Assembly (NCBI GenBank): GCA_025351765.1
Contig: JANXVH010000008.1
Location: 1 to 57,847, forward strand
Source of the DNA: Pedobacter sp.
GTDB taxonomy: Bacteria > Bacteroidota > Bacteroidia > Sphingobacteriales > Sphingobacteriaceae
DNA: 57,847 bases
Direction of reading: 5' to 3'
Position 1 is the first letter of the stretch; every line of letters begins with the position of its first letter. Positions 27,435 to 36,219 of the stretch are shown piece after piece. Both the position numbers and the translations under genes were made by a program. Below the pieces are notes generated by a model, which saw only the letters and a program-made list of their open reading frames with translations, was not told the DNA's origin and did no database searches.

Positions 27435-29606
27435 ATGAAAAGAACTTTACTGTTTTTTATATTCTGTTTAACAGTTCAGATTTTGTTTGCTCAGGCAAAT
27501 AAAGAAAAGACTGCATTTCAAACTGGTAGTGCATGGCGCCCTGAAATTGATGTCAGATCTGATATTGCAATTGTTTATGGCGCAAATGACCATAAAAATA
27601 TGACGTTTGAAGAGCGCGTAAAATCCTGGAGAGACCATGGTTACCAGACAGATTTTATGACTGGTATCGCTTGGGGTGAATATGCAGATTTTTTTCTGGG
27701 AAAGTGGGATGGACAAAATCATATGGGAATTGGCCAGGTTCAAATGAATGGTGATACCATATGGCATAATAAAGGGGTTGTTCCATATATAGTACCTGTA
27801 AAGTCTTTTGTTGAGTATATGAAGACTGCGATCGTAAAAAAAGTTATAGATGCTGGCATAACTAATATATTTCTGGAAGAGCCAGAATTTTGGGCAAGGG
27901 CAGGTTATGAGGAACCGTTTAAATTGGAGTGGCAAAATTTCTATGGTTTTCCATGGAGGGCTCAGCACTTATCTGCAGAAAACACTTACTTGTCTAACAA
28001 ACTTAAATACCAGCTTTACTATAACGCAATTAAGGATGTTTCCGGATATGCGAAAGAGTATGGTAAAAGTAAAGGACTACTAATTAAAGTTTTTATAGCG
28101 ACACATTCATTAGTGAATTACGCATCATGGAAAATTGTTAGCCCAGAGGCAAGTTTGGCATCATTACCAAGTATTGATGGATACATTGCTCAGGTCTGGA
28201 CAGGAACCGCACGTGAGCCAGTTTTTTTTAAAGGGAAGTCTAAAGAACGAGTCTTCGAAAATGCATTCTTAGAATACGGGTCGATGGTATCCATGACTGC
28301 GCCTACTAAGAGAAAATTGTTTTTTCTAACCGATCCAATTGAGGATAGGGCACGAGATTGGGCAGATTATAAACGTAATTATGAAGCCACATTTACTGCT
28401 AAGCTACTTTATCCGATGGTTGCAGATTATGAAGTGATGCCATGGCCTGAACGTATCTATACTCACCCTTACCAAGTTGCAAATAGCACAGATAAAGTAT
28501 TGATTCCAAAATATTATTCGACACAAATGCAAGTGATGATAAATTCCCTCAATGACATTCCCGCTTCTCCAAATAAAGTTAGTGGTGCAAATGGGATTGG
28601 CGTTTTAATGGGTAATTCTTTAATGTTTCAAAGCTATCCATCACATAATGGGTACGATGATCCCTACTTTTCAAATTTTTACGGTCAGACAATACCTCTT
28701 CTTAAAAACGGTATTCCCGTTAACACGATTCATATGGAAAACCTTTCCTACGCTGCAACATTAAAAGACATTAAAGTTTTGATTTTAAGTTATTCTAATA
28801 TGAAGCCTAATAATCCAGAAGTTCATAAATATTTGGCGGAATGGGTACGCAAAGGTGGCGTCTTGGTCTATTGTGGAAGAGATAATGACCCATACCAGAC
28901 CGTTATGGAGTGGTGGAATACCAATGGATTGATGTTTAAATCTCCTTCTGCACATTTATTTAGCCTTTTAAAGATCCAAGTGCGTTCTGATAATGATCAA
29001 ATAGCTAAAGTTGGAAAGGGGACTGTTCATATCATTAGGAAAAATCCGAAGGAATTTATTATGAATTCAAATGGGGAAGAAAAATTTCTTTCGTTAGTAA
29101 AAGATGCTTACGAAAATGATGCAAAAGCTGGGCAACTTCTATTTAAAAACAGCCTGGTGTTACAGAGAGGGCCATATGATATTATTTCAGTTATGGACGA
29201 AAGCTCAAGTTCAGAAAGTTACGTCCAAAAAGGCGAGCTGATAGACTTATTTGATCCTAAATTGCCTGTGCTGAAACAAAAAATAGTTGCGCCCGGAAAT
29301 CAAGCATATCTTTATAACATTGGCAGGGTTCCTGATAAAACAAAACCGCAGGTATTGGCTTCTGCAGCTAGGATTTATGATGAGATCAGACTTAAGGGAG
29401 AATATAGCTTTTTAACAAAGAGTCCAGTAAATACGCTAAATAGTATGCGTATTCTGTTACCCGTAAAAGCAAAGTCTGTCTCTATTGTAAATAGTAAAGG
29501 TAATGCGCTCCCTAACGTCAACGATATATGGGACAACGATTCTAAAACTTTATACCTAGGTTTCGCTAATGATCCCGAAGGTATAAGTATAAAAATTTCC
29601 TACTAA
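27435..29606 (+). CDS. Secreted glycoside-hydrolase-like protein with amidotransferase-like domain
   Basis: A 723-residue exported protein (signal peptide KRTLLFFIFCLTVQILFAQA). Residues from about 35 to 360 look like a TIM barrel: YGANDHKNMTFEERVKSWRD near the start, ITNIFLEEPEFWARAGYEEP with candidate acidic catalytic residues, and later DYEVMPWPERIY. Residues about 400-510 (GVLMGNSLMFQ, VLILSYSNMKPNNPEVHKYL, WVRKGGVLVYCGRDNDPYQ) resemble the flavodoxin-like trimerisation domain of family-42-type enzymes. A C-terminal beta domain follows. No substrate can be assigned. The ATG at 27435 is preferred over the TTG at 27429. Confidence 0.6.
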   Translation: MKRTLLFFIFCLTVQILFAQANKEKTAFQTGSAWRPEIDVRSDIAIVYGANDHKNMTFEERVKSWRDHGYQTDFMTGIAWGEYADFFLGKWDGQNHMGIGQVQMNGDTIWHNKGVVPYIVPVKSFVEYMKTAIVKKVIDAGITNIFLEEPEFWARAGYEEPFKLEWQNFYGFPWRAQHLSAENTYLSNKLKYQLYYNAIKDVSGYAKEYGKSKGLLIKVFIATHSLVNYASWKIVSPEASLASLPSIDGYIAQVWTGTAREPVFFKGKSKERVFENAFLEYGSMVSMTAPTKRKLFFLTDPIEDRARDWADYKRNYEATFTAKLLYPMVADYEVMPWPERIYTHPYQVANSTDKVLIPKYYSTQMQVMINSLNDIPASPNKVSGANGIGVLMGNSLMFQSYPSHNGYDDPYFSNFYGQTIPLLKNGIPVNTIHMENLSYAATLKDIKVLILSYSNMKPNNPEVHKYLAEWVRKGGVLVYCGRDNDPYQTVMEWWNTNGLMFKSPSAHLFSLLKIQVRSDNDQIAKVGKGTVHIIRKNPKEFIMNSNGEEKFLSLVKDAYENDAKAGQLLFKNSLVLQRGPYDIISVMDESSSSESYVQKGELIDLFDPKLPVLKQKIVAPGNQAYLYNIGRVPDKTKPQVLASAARIYDEIRLKGEYSFLTKSPVNTLNSMRILLPVKAKSVSIVNSKGNALPNVNDIWDNDSKTLYLGFANDPEGISIKISY

Positions 29607-29624
29607 ACTACTTTTATTAACCGA

Positions 29625-32072
29625 CTAAAAGCCATAAGATAGCCTAAAGCCATGTTCAACTTTTCGGTTGCCATCATAGGCAAATCCGTATGTCGCTCTG
29701 AAGATTAAACGTTGAAGTCCAAAATAGAATTCAGTATAGTCTCGTTTAACAGGTTGGCTCAAATAACTTGCGCCAATAACTTCTTCTAACTTAAGCTTGC
29801 GCAGCAAAGGAATTTTGTTGCTAAATAGGCCTGAAAAGTTATGCTCAAAATGAGCTTCAATATATTGGTCGTCTGTGCTAAATTGATAAAAGTCCAGAAA
29901 TAAGAACCTTCTCAAATCAGGGCGTACAAAAAGCGCATTATTGCCTCTGAAATGCTTAAAATCGGGATAATAGACTTGGTTGTTGTTCAAGAATTTACCC
30001 ACACCTGCAACGAAAGAGAAATAACCCCAAAGACCAGTGCTTATCCTGTTTTGTTGAACGCTAAAGTTTACTAAATCGTAATCTGAGGAACTATTAAGGA
30101 TACCATTAATACCTTTCCTATAATTTAGCATTAGCGTTGGATATTTTGACTCCTGGTAAAATTTACCATCAGGGCGCGTTATATACTGTTGGTTGAAAGT
30201 GTAAGCGAGCGTGGCTTCAATCGTTAACGCTGTATAGTTAGGGAATAACTTTGTCTCAACCAGCGGTGTAAAAGGATTATTAGAGGTAAATTCTTTGTCT
30301 TTCACATCTCTTATTTTAAAAGAACTGGTGTTAATAAGATTGGTATTTCTGGCGTAATCTACAACAACAGATCCTTGTAAACCATTTAACAATTCCCTTG
30401 TTGTGCCGATGTTTAAAAATTCTTTTTTGTAAAATTTACTAAAATTGGTTTCAAAAAGAAGTGAGTTTATGGAGTTTCCTAAAAGTGTCATTGTTCCAAG
30501 TGGGTTCAGGTCATAAATGCCCGATCCTCCACTTATGCTTATATTCGCCCTTTTTATGGGATCATAATAATAATTAGCAGTTAAGTTTGCAGTAAAGATT
30601 TTATTAGAAAAACCATATCTTACTTCTGGCCTAAAGCTGTAATATTTTCTATCCTCCAGATTTTTGAGATAGGTAACACCATAATCTATAGCAAAGCCTT
30701 CAACTGTATTGTATATTACCGCTTTAAGAATGGGATCGAAACTAATTGATTTCTTTTCATAGCGGTTATTTAAAGTATATCCTGGTAGAAGGAGCTTTGT
30801 TACTTTAAATTCATTGTTGTTTCTTTCAATTGAATCCAGGTATTTTTTAGATGTTTTGAGCGCAGCAATGCTGTCTTTACGGATATAATCCTTGCTTTCT
30901 TCTAATGTAAGCGGTATGGGCCTATTATTTAGCCAGAATAGCGAGTCTTTTTTGTTAACAGCCTTTGTAATTTTAAGTATTTCTCCTGTAAAGTAACCCT
31001 TAGGGAAAGTTGGATGAATGTTGTAATTGCTATAAACCCCAACGTAATATCCTTCAAATTTGAAACCCAATACGTTGCCATTAAATTGAAAATTTATGTT
31101 TGATGGCATATATGCATTTTCTGTTTTTATAAACTGTTGAGAAATCTTCAATGTATCCAACAAGTTTATACCAGCGTTTTTTGATAGATAGACATCAGCA
31201 TTCACCATATTCCAGCTATCGTCTTTAATGTAAATGATTCCCCTAAATACAGGGTCATGTTCTCTTCGTGGAATAATTTCTATTTTGTTAATAGTCTCTC
31301 CATTTTCAGTCGTTACACCAAGTAATTTATATCGATAGTAACGCAATGCATTTTCTGAAATTGGTGAGACAAAGCCTCTTGAGCTTAATGTATTTTCTAA
31401 CAGAATGTTTTGGTAGAAGTTGATGATCAGATCTGATGCTTTATTAAAACTAAATGCGTTATTGCGACCCGCAACTTTAGATGAAATCATTTCTTCATGG
31501 ATCCGGTTTGGTTGCTGAAAAGCATAGGTTGAGGTTGATTCTGATAAATAGAGAATACCTTTTCTATTCGTATCCAGATCAAGCGTTTTTTGAATATTTT
31601 TCCCAAAAAATTTCTTCGGGGCTCCAACTAGTTTTTGTACACCTTTTATATAAACATTGGCAGTATATGCATCTACCTCTGTCAAATGGAACTTTCGTTG
31701 CTTAATTGCTTGCCTGATGATTTGGTAAGCCGGATCTTCTGCGTTCCCATTTATCGTTACGCCTTGTAGGGAATAGGATTCTGGAGTAAGTGTGATATTT
31801 TGAGCAGTGTTGGATTCTATTGTTACATTTTGCTCTTTAGCCTTATACCCAATCGCCCTGTATATAATCGTAAATGTCCCCTTATTTAACGCAAGACCGT
31901 AAACGCCATCCACATTTGCAGATGTACCGATAGTAGTGTTTTTTATATATACTGAAGTAAAAGGAACTGGTTGACCATTGGAATCTATAATACTTCCGCT
32001 AAGTTTAAATTCCTGAGCGTAAGCGCCTAATGTAATGGTTATTAAAATCAGCGTTAAGTAAATGTTCTTCAT
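29625..32072 (-). CDS. Outer-membrane protein: carboxypeptidase-like domain plus DUF5686
   Basis: An 815-residue protein with signal peptide (YLTLILITITLGAYAQ), an N-terminal CarboxypepD_reg-like beta domain (LSGSIIDSNGQPVPFTSVYI, residues 24-105), then the DUF5686 region, which is predicted to end in an outer-membrane beta-barrel; the chain finishes HGFRLSYGF, with a terminal Phe as in OMPs. This architecture is widespread in Bacteroidota, and its function is not established. It has no adjacent SusD or TonB partner. It converges on the previous gene with 18 bases between stops. Confidence 0.8.
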   Translation of the reverse strand: MKNIYLTLILITITLGAYAQEFKLSGSIIDSNGQPVPFTSVYIKNTTIGTSANVDGVYGLALNKGTFTIIYRAIGYKAKEQNVTIESNTAQNITLTPESYSLQGVTINGNAEDPAYQIIRQAIKQRKFHLTEVDAYTANVYIKGVQKLVGAPKKFFGKNIQKTLDLDTNRKGILYLSESTSTYAFQQPNRIHEEMISSKVAGRNNAFSFNKASDLIINFYQNILLENTLSSRGFVSPISENALRYYRYKLLGVTTENGETINKIEIIPRREHDPVFRGIIYIKDDSWNMVNADVYLSKNAGINLLDTLKISQQFIKTENAYMPSNINFQFNGNVLGFKFEGYYVGVYSNYNIHPTFPKGYFTGEILKITKAVNKKDSLFWLNNRPIPLTLEESKDYIRKDSIAALKTSKKYLDSIERNNNEFKVTKLLLPGYTLNNRYEKKSISFDPILKAVIYNTVEGFAIDYGVTYLKNLEDRKYYSFRPEVRYGFSNKIFTANLTANYYYDPIKRANISISGGSGIYDLNPLGTMTLLGNSINSLLFETNFSKFYKKEFLNIGTTRELLNGLQGSVVVDYARNTNLINTSSFKIRDVKDKEFTSNNPFTPLVETKLFPNYTALTIEATLAYTFNQQYITRPDGKFYQESKYPTLMLNYRKGINGILNSSSDYDLVNFSVQQNRISTGLWGYFSFVAGVGKFLNNNQVYYPDFKHFRGNNALFVRPDLRRFLFLDFYQFSTDDQYIEAHFEHNFSGLFSNKIPLLRKLKLEEVIGASYLSQPVKRDYTEFYFGLQRLIFRATYGFAYDGNRKVEHGFRLSYGF

Positions 32073-32371
32073 TTGTAGAAATTAGACCTAAATATCGTGT
32101 TAGTTATGGGACTTAACATAAAAATAGTGTTAAAGTTTGTTATTCAGTAAAGTGTAGTGCAATTAAAATTCGAGCCCATAAGATGATTAATTACTATTTT
32201 TTGATATTAATGGACTTAGTTTGCCGAACAGGTAATTTTCTGAATATCACTCAAAACCAGTTTTGGCAAAATAAAACAAGCACAAAAGGAAGTAGCTGTT
32301 GTATAATCAAATGGAATGACCAAATTTATATGTATATTCAATTTCAAACTAAATCAATAACCGTATAGGTA

Positions 32372-32560
32372 TTTTAGGACATGGCTCTTACACGGCTCCT
32401 ATATGGATGGCATAGAAATAGGACTTTGATAGGAGTTACATAGGACTTACATAGGAGTTGGGAAGGAGGTAAAGTCCTATGTAACCCCTGTGAAACCCTT
32501 TTAAAACCCTTATGTGTGTGCCAGTCATATAAAACGATTGTAAAATGCACCTGCAAGGGC
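32372..32560. repeat. Intergenic cluster of TAGGA(C/G)TT-type repeats with inverted arms
   Basis: Short related units such as ATAGGACTT, ATAGGAGTT and ACATAGGACTT follow each other at 32417-32459. GTTACATAGGACTT (32435-32448) is repeated as its exact complement at 32472-32485, giving a 14-base stem with a 23-base loop. Further out, CCTGTGAAACCCTTTTAAAACCC shows short-period repetition. Composition differs from neighbours. A similar cluster occurs at 55080-55250. Confidence 0.6.
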
Positions 32561-32675
32561 TAATTAGTGGCTTGAATCCAGCGTCTTAGACCCTGTTGAC
32601 TAAAGAATATGCTTTGTTAGGTCCAGTTTGTTAATCAGTATTAAATTAGGTTACTATTGAGAGACAGGAAATACA

Positions 32676-32683
32676 TAACTTTG
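32676..32683 (+). promoter_or_regulatory. -7 box of the kbl promoter
   Basis: TAACTTTG matches TAnnTTTG and ends 20 bases before the ATG. ATTG at 32656-32659 is a possible -33 element at a short spacing of 16. Confidence 0.5.
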
Positions 32684-32703
32684 GGTGCAACAATTTATTA
32701 GAC

Positions 32704-33894
32704 ATGTACAAAACATTACAGCCTATTCTCAAGCAAGAACTTGAACAAATAGAAAAAGACGGCTTATTTAAACGTGAGCGTATTATTGTCACCCCTCAAG
32801 GTGCTGATATTACGTTGAATACTGGGCAACAAGTTATTAATTTTTGTGCCAATAACTACCTTGGCCTATCTTCCCATCCTGTAGTAATTGAAGCTGCAAA
32901 AAAAGCCATTGATAAATATGGCTATGGTATGTCTTCAGTGAGATTTATATGCGGAACGCAAGATGTTCATAAAGAATTAGAAGAAAAGCTGTCGAAATTT
33001 TTAGGAACAGAAGATACTATACTTTACGCGGCTGCGTTTGATGCAAATGGGGGTGTTTTTGAACCGCTTTTTAACGATCAAGATGCTATCATTTCAGATG
33101 AGCTAAATCATGCATCTATTATTGACGGGGTTCGTTTATGCAAGGCCAAACGTTTCAGATACAAAAATACAGATATGGCAGATCTTGAGCAGCAACTCAT
33201 TGCTGCCAAAGATTCAAGGCACCGTATAATTGTAACTGATGGGGCTTTTTCTATGGATGGTGTGGTTGCTCCTTTGGATAAGATATGTGATTTGGCAGAT
33301 AAATACGAGGCTTTAGTCATGATCGACGAATCACACTGTACTGGCTTTATGGGTAAAACCGGTCGCGGTACTCATGAGCATTTCAATGTGATGGATAGGA
33401 TTGATATTATTACAGGAACTCTCGGTAAAGCACTTGGAGGTGCTTCAGGAGGATTCACTTCTGGAAAGAAGGAAATTGTTGATATACTCAGACAGAGGTC
33501 GCGCCCTTACTTGTTCTCAAATACACTGGCACCTGCTATTACTGGAGCATCTGTTGCTGTGCTTGATTTTTTGAGCAAAACAACTAATCTCCGAGATAAG
33601 CTTGAACAGAACACAATATACTTCCGACAAAAGATGACCGAGGCAGGATTTGATATTAAAGAAGGAATACATCCAATAGTACCCGTAATGCTTTACGATG
33701 CGAAACTTGCGCAGGAGTTCGCGGCAAAGATGCTAGAGGAAGGGATTTATGTTATTGGGTTTTATTATCCCGTTGTAGGTCAGGGCAAAGCTAGAATAAG
33801 AGTTCAGCTTTCAGCAGCGCATGATCAGCATCATTTAGACAAGGCAATCCAGGCTTTCACAAAAGTTGGCAAGGAACTTAGTGTAATTAAATAG
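32704..33894 (+). CDS. kbl: Glycine C-acetyltransferase (2-amino-3-ketobutyrate CoA ligase)
   Basis: A 396-residue PLP enzyme of the alpha-oxoamine synthase family that links glycine and acetyl-CoA with 2-amino-3-ketobutyrate in threonine breakdown. K242 in [14 protein letters not shown] is the PLP lysine; D208 in MIDESH binds the pyridine nitrogen; [10 protein letters not shown] and SVRFICGTQ are typical. Serine palmitoyltransferase or KAPA synthase are alternatives, but the C-terminal [19 protein letters not shown] favours Kbl. Threonine dehydrogenase is not adjacent. Confidence 0.92.
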   Translation: MYKTLQPILKQELEQIEKDGLFKRERIIVTPQGADITLNTGQQVINFCANNYLGLSSHPVVIEAAKKAIDKYGYGMSSVRFICGTQDVHKELEEKLSKFLGTEDTILYAAAFDANGGVFEPLFNDQDAIISDELNHASIIDGVRLCKAKRFRYKNTDMADLEQQLIAAKDSRHRIIVTDGAFSMDGVVAPLDKICDLADKYEALVMIDESHCTGFMGKTGRGTHEHFNVMDRIDIITGTLGKALGGASGGFTSGKKEIVDILRQRSRPYLFSNTLAPAITGASVAVLDFLSKTTNLRDKLEQNTIYFRQKMTEAGFDIKEGIHPIVPVMLYDAKLAQEFAAKMLEEGIYVIGFYYPVVGQGKARIRVQLSAAHDQHHLDKAIQAFTKVGKELSVIK

Positions 33895-33897
33895 CTG

Positions 33898-33905
33898 TAT
33901 ATTTG
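33898..33905 (+). promoter_or_regulatory. -7 box four bases before the pheS start
   Basis: TATATTTG matches TAnnTTTG exactly, with only CGAT between it and the ATG at 33910. If used, transcription would start at or very near the start codon. No suitably spaced -33 TTTG was seen, and read-through from kbl is also possible. Confidence 0.4.
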
Positions 33906-33909
33906 CGAT

Positions 33910-34947
33910 ATGTTACAAGGCAAAATAACACAATACACAGAAGAGATCGATTCATTTACAACTACAAAGGCAGATGAATTAGAACGGTTTCGTATCAAAT
34001 TTCTGGGTACAAAAGGCATTATCAAAGATATTTTTGAAGACTTTAAGTCCGTTTCTCCAGAAGAGAAGAAGGTTTTAGGGAAAGTGTTAAATCAGTTTAA
34101 GCAATTGGCTGAACAGAAATATCAAAGTCTTAAGGACCAAGAAAATGCTGATGATACAGAAAATGCCGTTTCTATAGATTTGACATTGCCTGGAGAGGGA
34201 TTTGAAATAGGTGCAAGACACCCGCTTGCTTTAGTTAGAAAAGAAATAGTAGAAATTTTTAGCAGACTCGGTTTTGTGGTAGAGGAAGGCCCTGAAATTG
34301 AAGATGATTGGCATAATTTTTCTGCTTTAAATTTTCCGGAAGAACATCCCGCCAGAGACATGCAGGACACCTTTTTTATAAAAAAAGGAGGAGAGCTAGG
34401 GGATATCGCTTTGCGGACACATACCTCTTCAGTTCAGGTAAGAATGATGGAATCTGGCAAGCCACCATTTCGGGCAATTATGCCTGGCCGTGTATACAGA
34501 AATGAAGCTATTTCTGCTAGGGCGCATTGTTTTTTTCATCAGGTGGAGGGCTTATACGTTGATGAAAATGTCTCATTTGCAGACTTAAAGCAAACGCTAT
34601 TTTATTTCGTGCAGGAGCTTTATGGTGAGGGAACTAAAGTGCGGTTTAGGCCTTCTTATTTTCCTTTTACAGAGCCTTCGGCTGAAATGGATATTTCTTG
34701 TACTATATGCAAAGGTGCCGGTTGCCAAATGTGCAAATATAGTGGGTACGTGGAGATATTAGGTTGTGGCATGGTAGATCCTAACGTATTAGAAAACTGT
34801 GGTATTGATAGTAAAAAATACTCAGGGTTTGCATTTGGAATGGGCATTGAAAGGATTGCAAATCTAAAATTCGAAATTAAGGATCTTAGGTTATTCTCAG
34901 AAAATGATACACGGTTTTTAAAGCAGTATAAGTCTTCATTAATATAA
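33910..34947 (+). CDS. pheS: Phenylalanine-tRNA ligase alpha subunit
   Basis: A 345-residue class II synthetase subunit that charges tRNA-Phe with PheT, which is not adjacent. The N-terminal coiled coil (about 1-85) binds tRNA. The catalytic core shows HPLALVRKEIVEIFSRLGF, LRTHTSSVQVRMM (motif 2 area), RPSYFPFTEPSAEMDISC, and motif 3 GFAFGMGIERIANLKF. Its stop overlaps the next ATG (TAATG). Confidence 0.97.
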   Translation: MLQGKITQYTEEIDSFTTTKADELERFRIKFLGTKGIIKDIFEDFKSVSPEEKKVLGKVLNQFKQLAEQKYQSLKDQENADDTENAVSIDLTLPGEGFEIGARHPLALVRKEIVEIFSRLGFVVEEGPEIEDDWHNFSALNFPEEHPARDMQDTFFIKKGGELGDIALRTHTSSVQVRMMESGKPPFRAIMPGRVYRNEAISARAHCFFHQVEGLYVDENVSFADLKQTLFYFVQELYGEGTKVRFRPSYFPFTEPSAEMDISCTICKGAGCQMCKYSGYVEILGCGMVDPNVLENCGIDSKKYSGFAFGMGIERIANLKFEIKDLRLFSENDTRFLKQYKSSLI

Positions 34948-35363
34948 TGTTTAGAAATTTATTAGGAATATTGCTAACTATAGCGATGCTAATGGGATGT
35001 GGCAAAGAAGAGAATTTTGTTCCCAATGTTCCTGTAAATTTTAGTGCTCCGCTTACAGATCCAAGATTGATTAAATTGAGTAGTCCGGGAGGCGCGGTAA
35101 CTTTGTCAGGATATGGCGTTTCAGGCATCATAATTTACAAAACTAATGGGGGAGTTTATGTTGCGTATGACCGGTGCAGTACGGTAAATCCTGATAAGGG
35201 ATGTGCTGTTGAACTAGACGACCCGAGCTTTACAGTTACTGATAAATGCACTGGAGCTAAATATCTTCTTGAAGATGGCAGTCCGGCCAAGGCGCCAGCT
35301 AAAACATCATTAAAAAAATATAATACGTATGTATCAGGGAACTCAATACAGGTAACTAATTAA
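34947..35363 (+). CDS. Lipoprotein with Rieske-like fold lacking histidine ligands
   Basis: A 138-residue protein with a lipobox (LTIAMLMGC, C18). The layout resembles the Rieske-like lipoproteins of Bacteroidota: strand-rich body, YDRCST (C77), GCAVEL (C86), DKCTGAKYLLEDG (C101), then GSPAKAPAKTSLKKY. In true Rieske proteins the first and last cysteines lie in CxH and CxxH; here the histidines are absent, so a 2Fe-2S cluster is unlikely. It overlaps pheS upstream and the TetR gene downstream, both through TAATG. Confidence 0.65.
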   Translation: MFRNLLGILLTIAMLMGCGKEENFVPNVPVNFSAPLTDPRLIKLSSPGGAVTLSGYGVSGIIIYKTNGGVYVAYDRCSTVNPDKGCAVELDDPSFTVTDKCTGAKYLLEDGSPAKAPAKTSLKKYNTYVSGNSIQVTN

Positions 35364-35938
35364 TGGAACCAGAAAAGATAAAAGAAAGTATAATTAGGGC
35401 GGCCAAAGAGCTTTTTAGAAAGTATGGTTACCATAAAACAAGTGTCAATGAAATTGCCAAAAAGGCAAGGATCGCTAAGGCCACTATTTACAAGTATTTT
35501 GAAAGCAAAGAGCAGATTCTGGATGCTATCCTGATGAATTACCTCGATCTGAATCTCCATGAAATTTTGAAGAACAAGGCTCAATTTGCGGATGAAGAGG
35601 AACATTTGAAGGCTTTAGTGATGAAAACTTGTCGTTTAACTTACACGGTATGCAACGAGTTTATTGGGTGGGATTTTGTGAGAGAAAATACAAATTCACA
35701 AGAATTCTTGAAACACCTTTCAGACCAATTGGAATCCCTTCTTTTATCTGCCTATCTGGAACTTGATCATTTTAAAAATAATCCTTCCCGCAAAGAAGGA
35801 TTAGCCTTTTTGCTTAAAGCAAGTAAAAGTATTTGTTTTTCTTTTGCATTTACCTCCGTTAGTGATTCGGATGTGAGGAAAAACTTTGTGAGTTTTCAAA
35901 AAGAACTTCTCCCTTTTCTTGTGAAGGCCGCATTATAG
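35363..35938 (+). CDS. TetR/AcrR family transcriptional regulator
   Basis: A 191-residue regulator. The N-terminal helix-turn-helix (AAKELFRKYGYHKTSVNEIA, then KARIAKATIYKYFESKEQIL, residues 13-52) is classic TetR; the C-terminal helical ligand domain is unassigned. The start overlaps the lipoprotein stop. No efflux genes follow, unlike many Bacteroidota relatives, so the regulated genes are unknown. Confidence 0.92.
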   Translation: MEPEKIKESIIRAAKELFRKYGYHKTSVNEIAKKARIAKATIYKYFESKEQILDAILMNYLDLNLHEILKNKAQFADEEEHLKALVMKTCRLTYTVCNEFIGWDFVRENTNSQEFLKHLSDQLESLLLSAYLELDHFKNNPSRKEGLAFLLKASKSICFSFAFTSVSDSDVRKNFVSFQKELLPFLVKAAL

Positions 35939-35962
35939 CAGATAATTTATTCACTATACCGT

Positions 35963-35994
35963 TTTGGTATTTGGTATAAAAACTTGCATATTTG
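35963..35994 (+). promoter_or_regulatory. Strong Bacteroidota promoter after the TetR gene
   Basis: TTTG at 35963-35966 and CATATTTG at 35987-35994 match the -33 and -7 elements (seven of eight bases in the latter) at the ideal spacing of 20. Transcription would start near 36000. Confidence 0.55.
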
Positions 35995-36017
35995 TAGAGT
36001 TGAAAGCTATTTGTATC

Positions 36018-36131
36018 ATGAGTAAGGAAATTTTTGAAATCTCTGTTTTCGTGGATGAGAAATTTGATATGAGTTTCAATTTTTATAGTTGTCTCATGCG
36101 ACTATTACTGTCATTATGCCAACTTTTTTAA
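36018..36131 (+). CDS. Possible 37-codon peptide gene
   Basis: An ATG 24 bases after a strong promoter opens a frame reading MSKEIFEISVFVDEKFDMSF and ending LLLSLCQLF. The first 20 residues look protein-like; the rest is hydrophobic. It may be a small peptide, the remnant of a longer gene, or chance. No family was recognised. Confidence 0.25.
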   Translation: MSKEIFEISVFVDEKFDMSFNFYSCLMRLLLSLCQLF

Positions 36132-36180
36132 TCGAAATTGATAATGTTCTGAATCTGAATCTGTCAAAGCCCCGTGATTA

Positions 36181-36212
36181 TTTCAGCGCCACAAAAAAAA
36201 CGTGTAAATTTG
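36181..36212 (+). promoter_or_regulatory. Promoter of rlmD with -7 box close to the ATG
   Basis: TTTC (36181-36184) and TAAATTTG (36205-36212) fit the -33 and -7 elements at a spacing of 20. The ATG follows seven bases after the -7 box, implying a leaderless or nearly leaderless mRNA. Confidence 0.5.
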
Positions 36213-36219
36213 ACGGATA

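Larger units (their letters stand above)
32073..32703. other. 631-base intergenic region
   Basis: No convincing gene. A 61-codon frame at 32183 has no family resemblance or good start context. The region serves as the upstream region for both the DUF5686 gene (leftwards) and kbl (rightwards) and contains a repeat cluster at 32372-32560 and the kbl promoter near its right end. Confidence 0.6.

Noticed and set aside
32183..32368. 61-codon open frame in the gap before kbl
   Set aside because: Composition is AT-driven, rich in rare residue clusters, without a recognisable family or promoter.
32400..32490. CRISPR array or phage attachment site in the repeat cluster
   Set aside because: Units are about 10 bases, irregularly spaced and partly inverted; no spacers of constant length and no cas, integrase or tRNA gene nearby.
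32580..32640. Possible tRNA remnant before kbl
   Set aside because: I could not find a T-loop GTTCRA motif or an acceptor stem; the region does not fold as a cloverleaf by eye.
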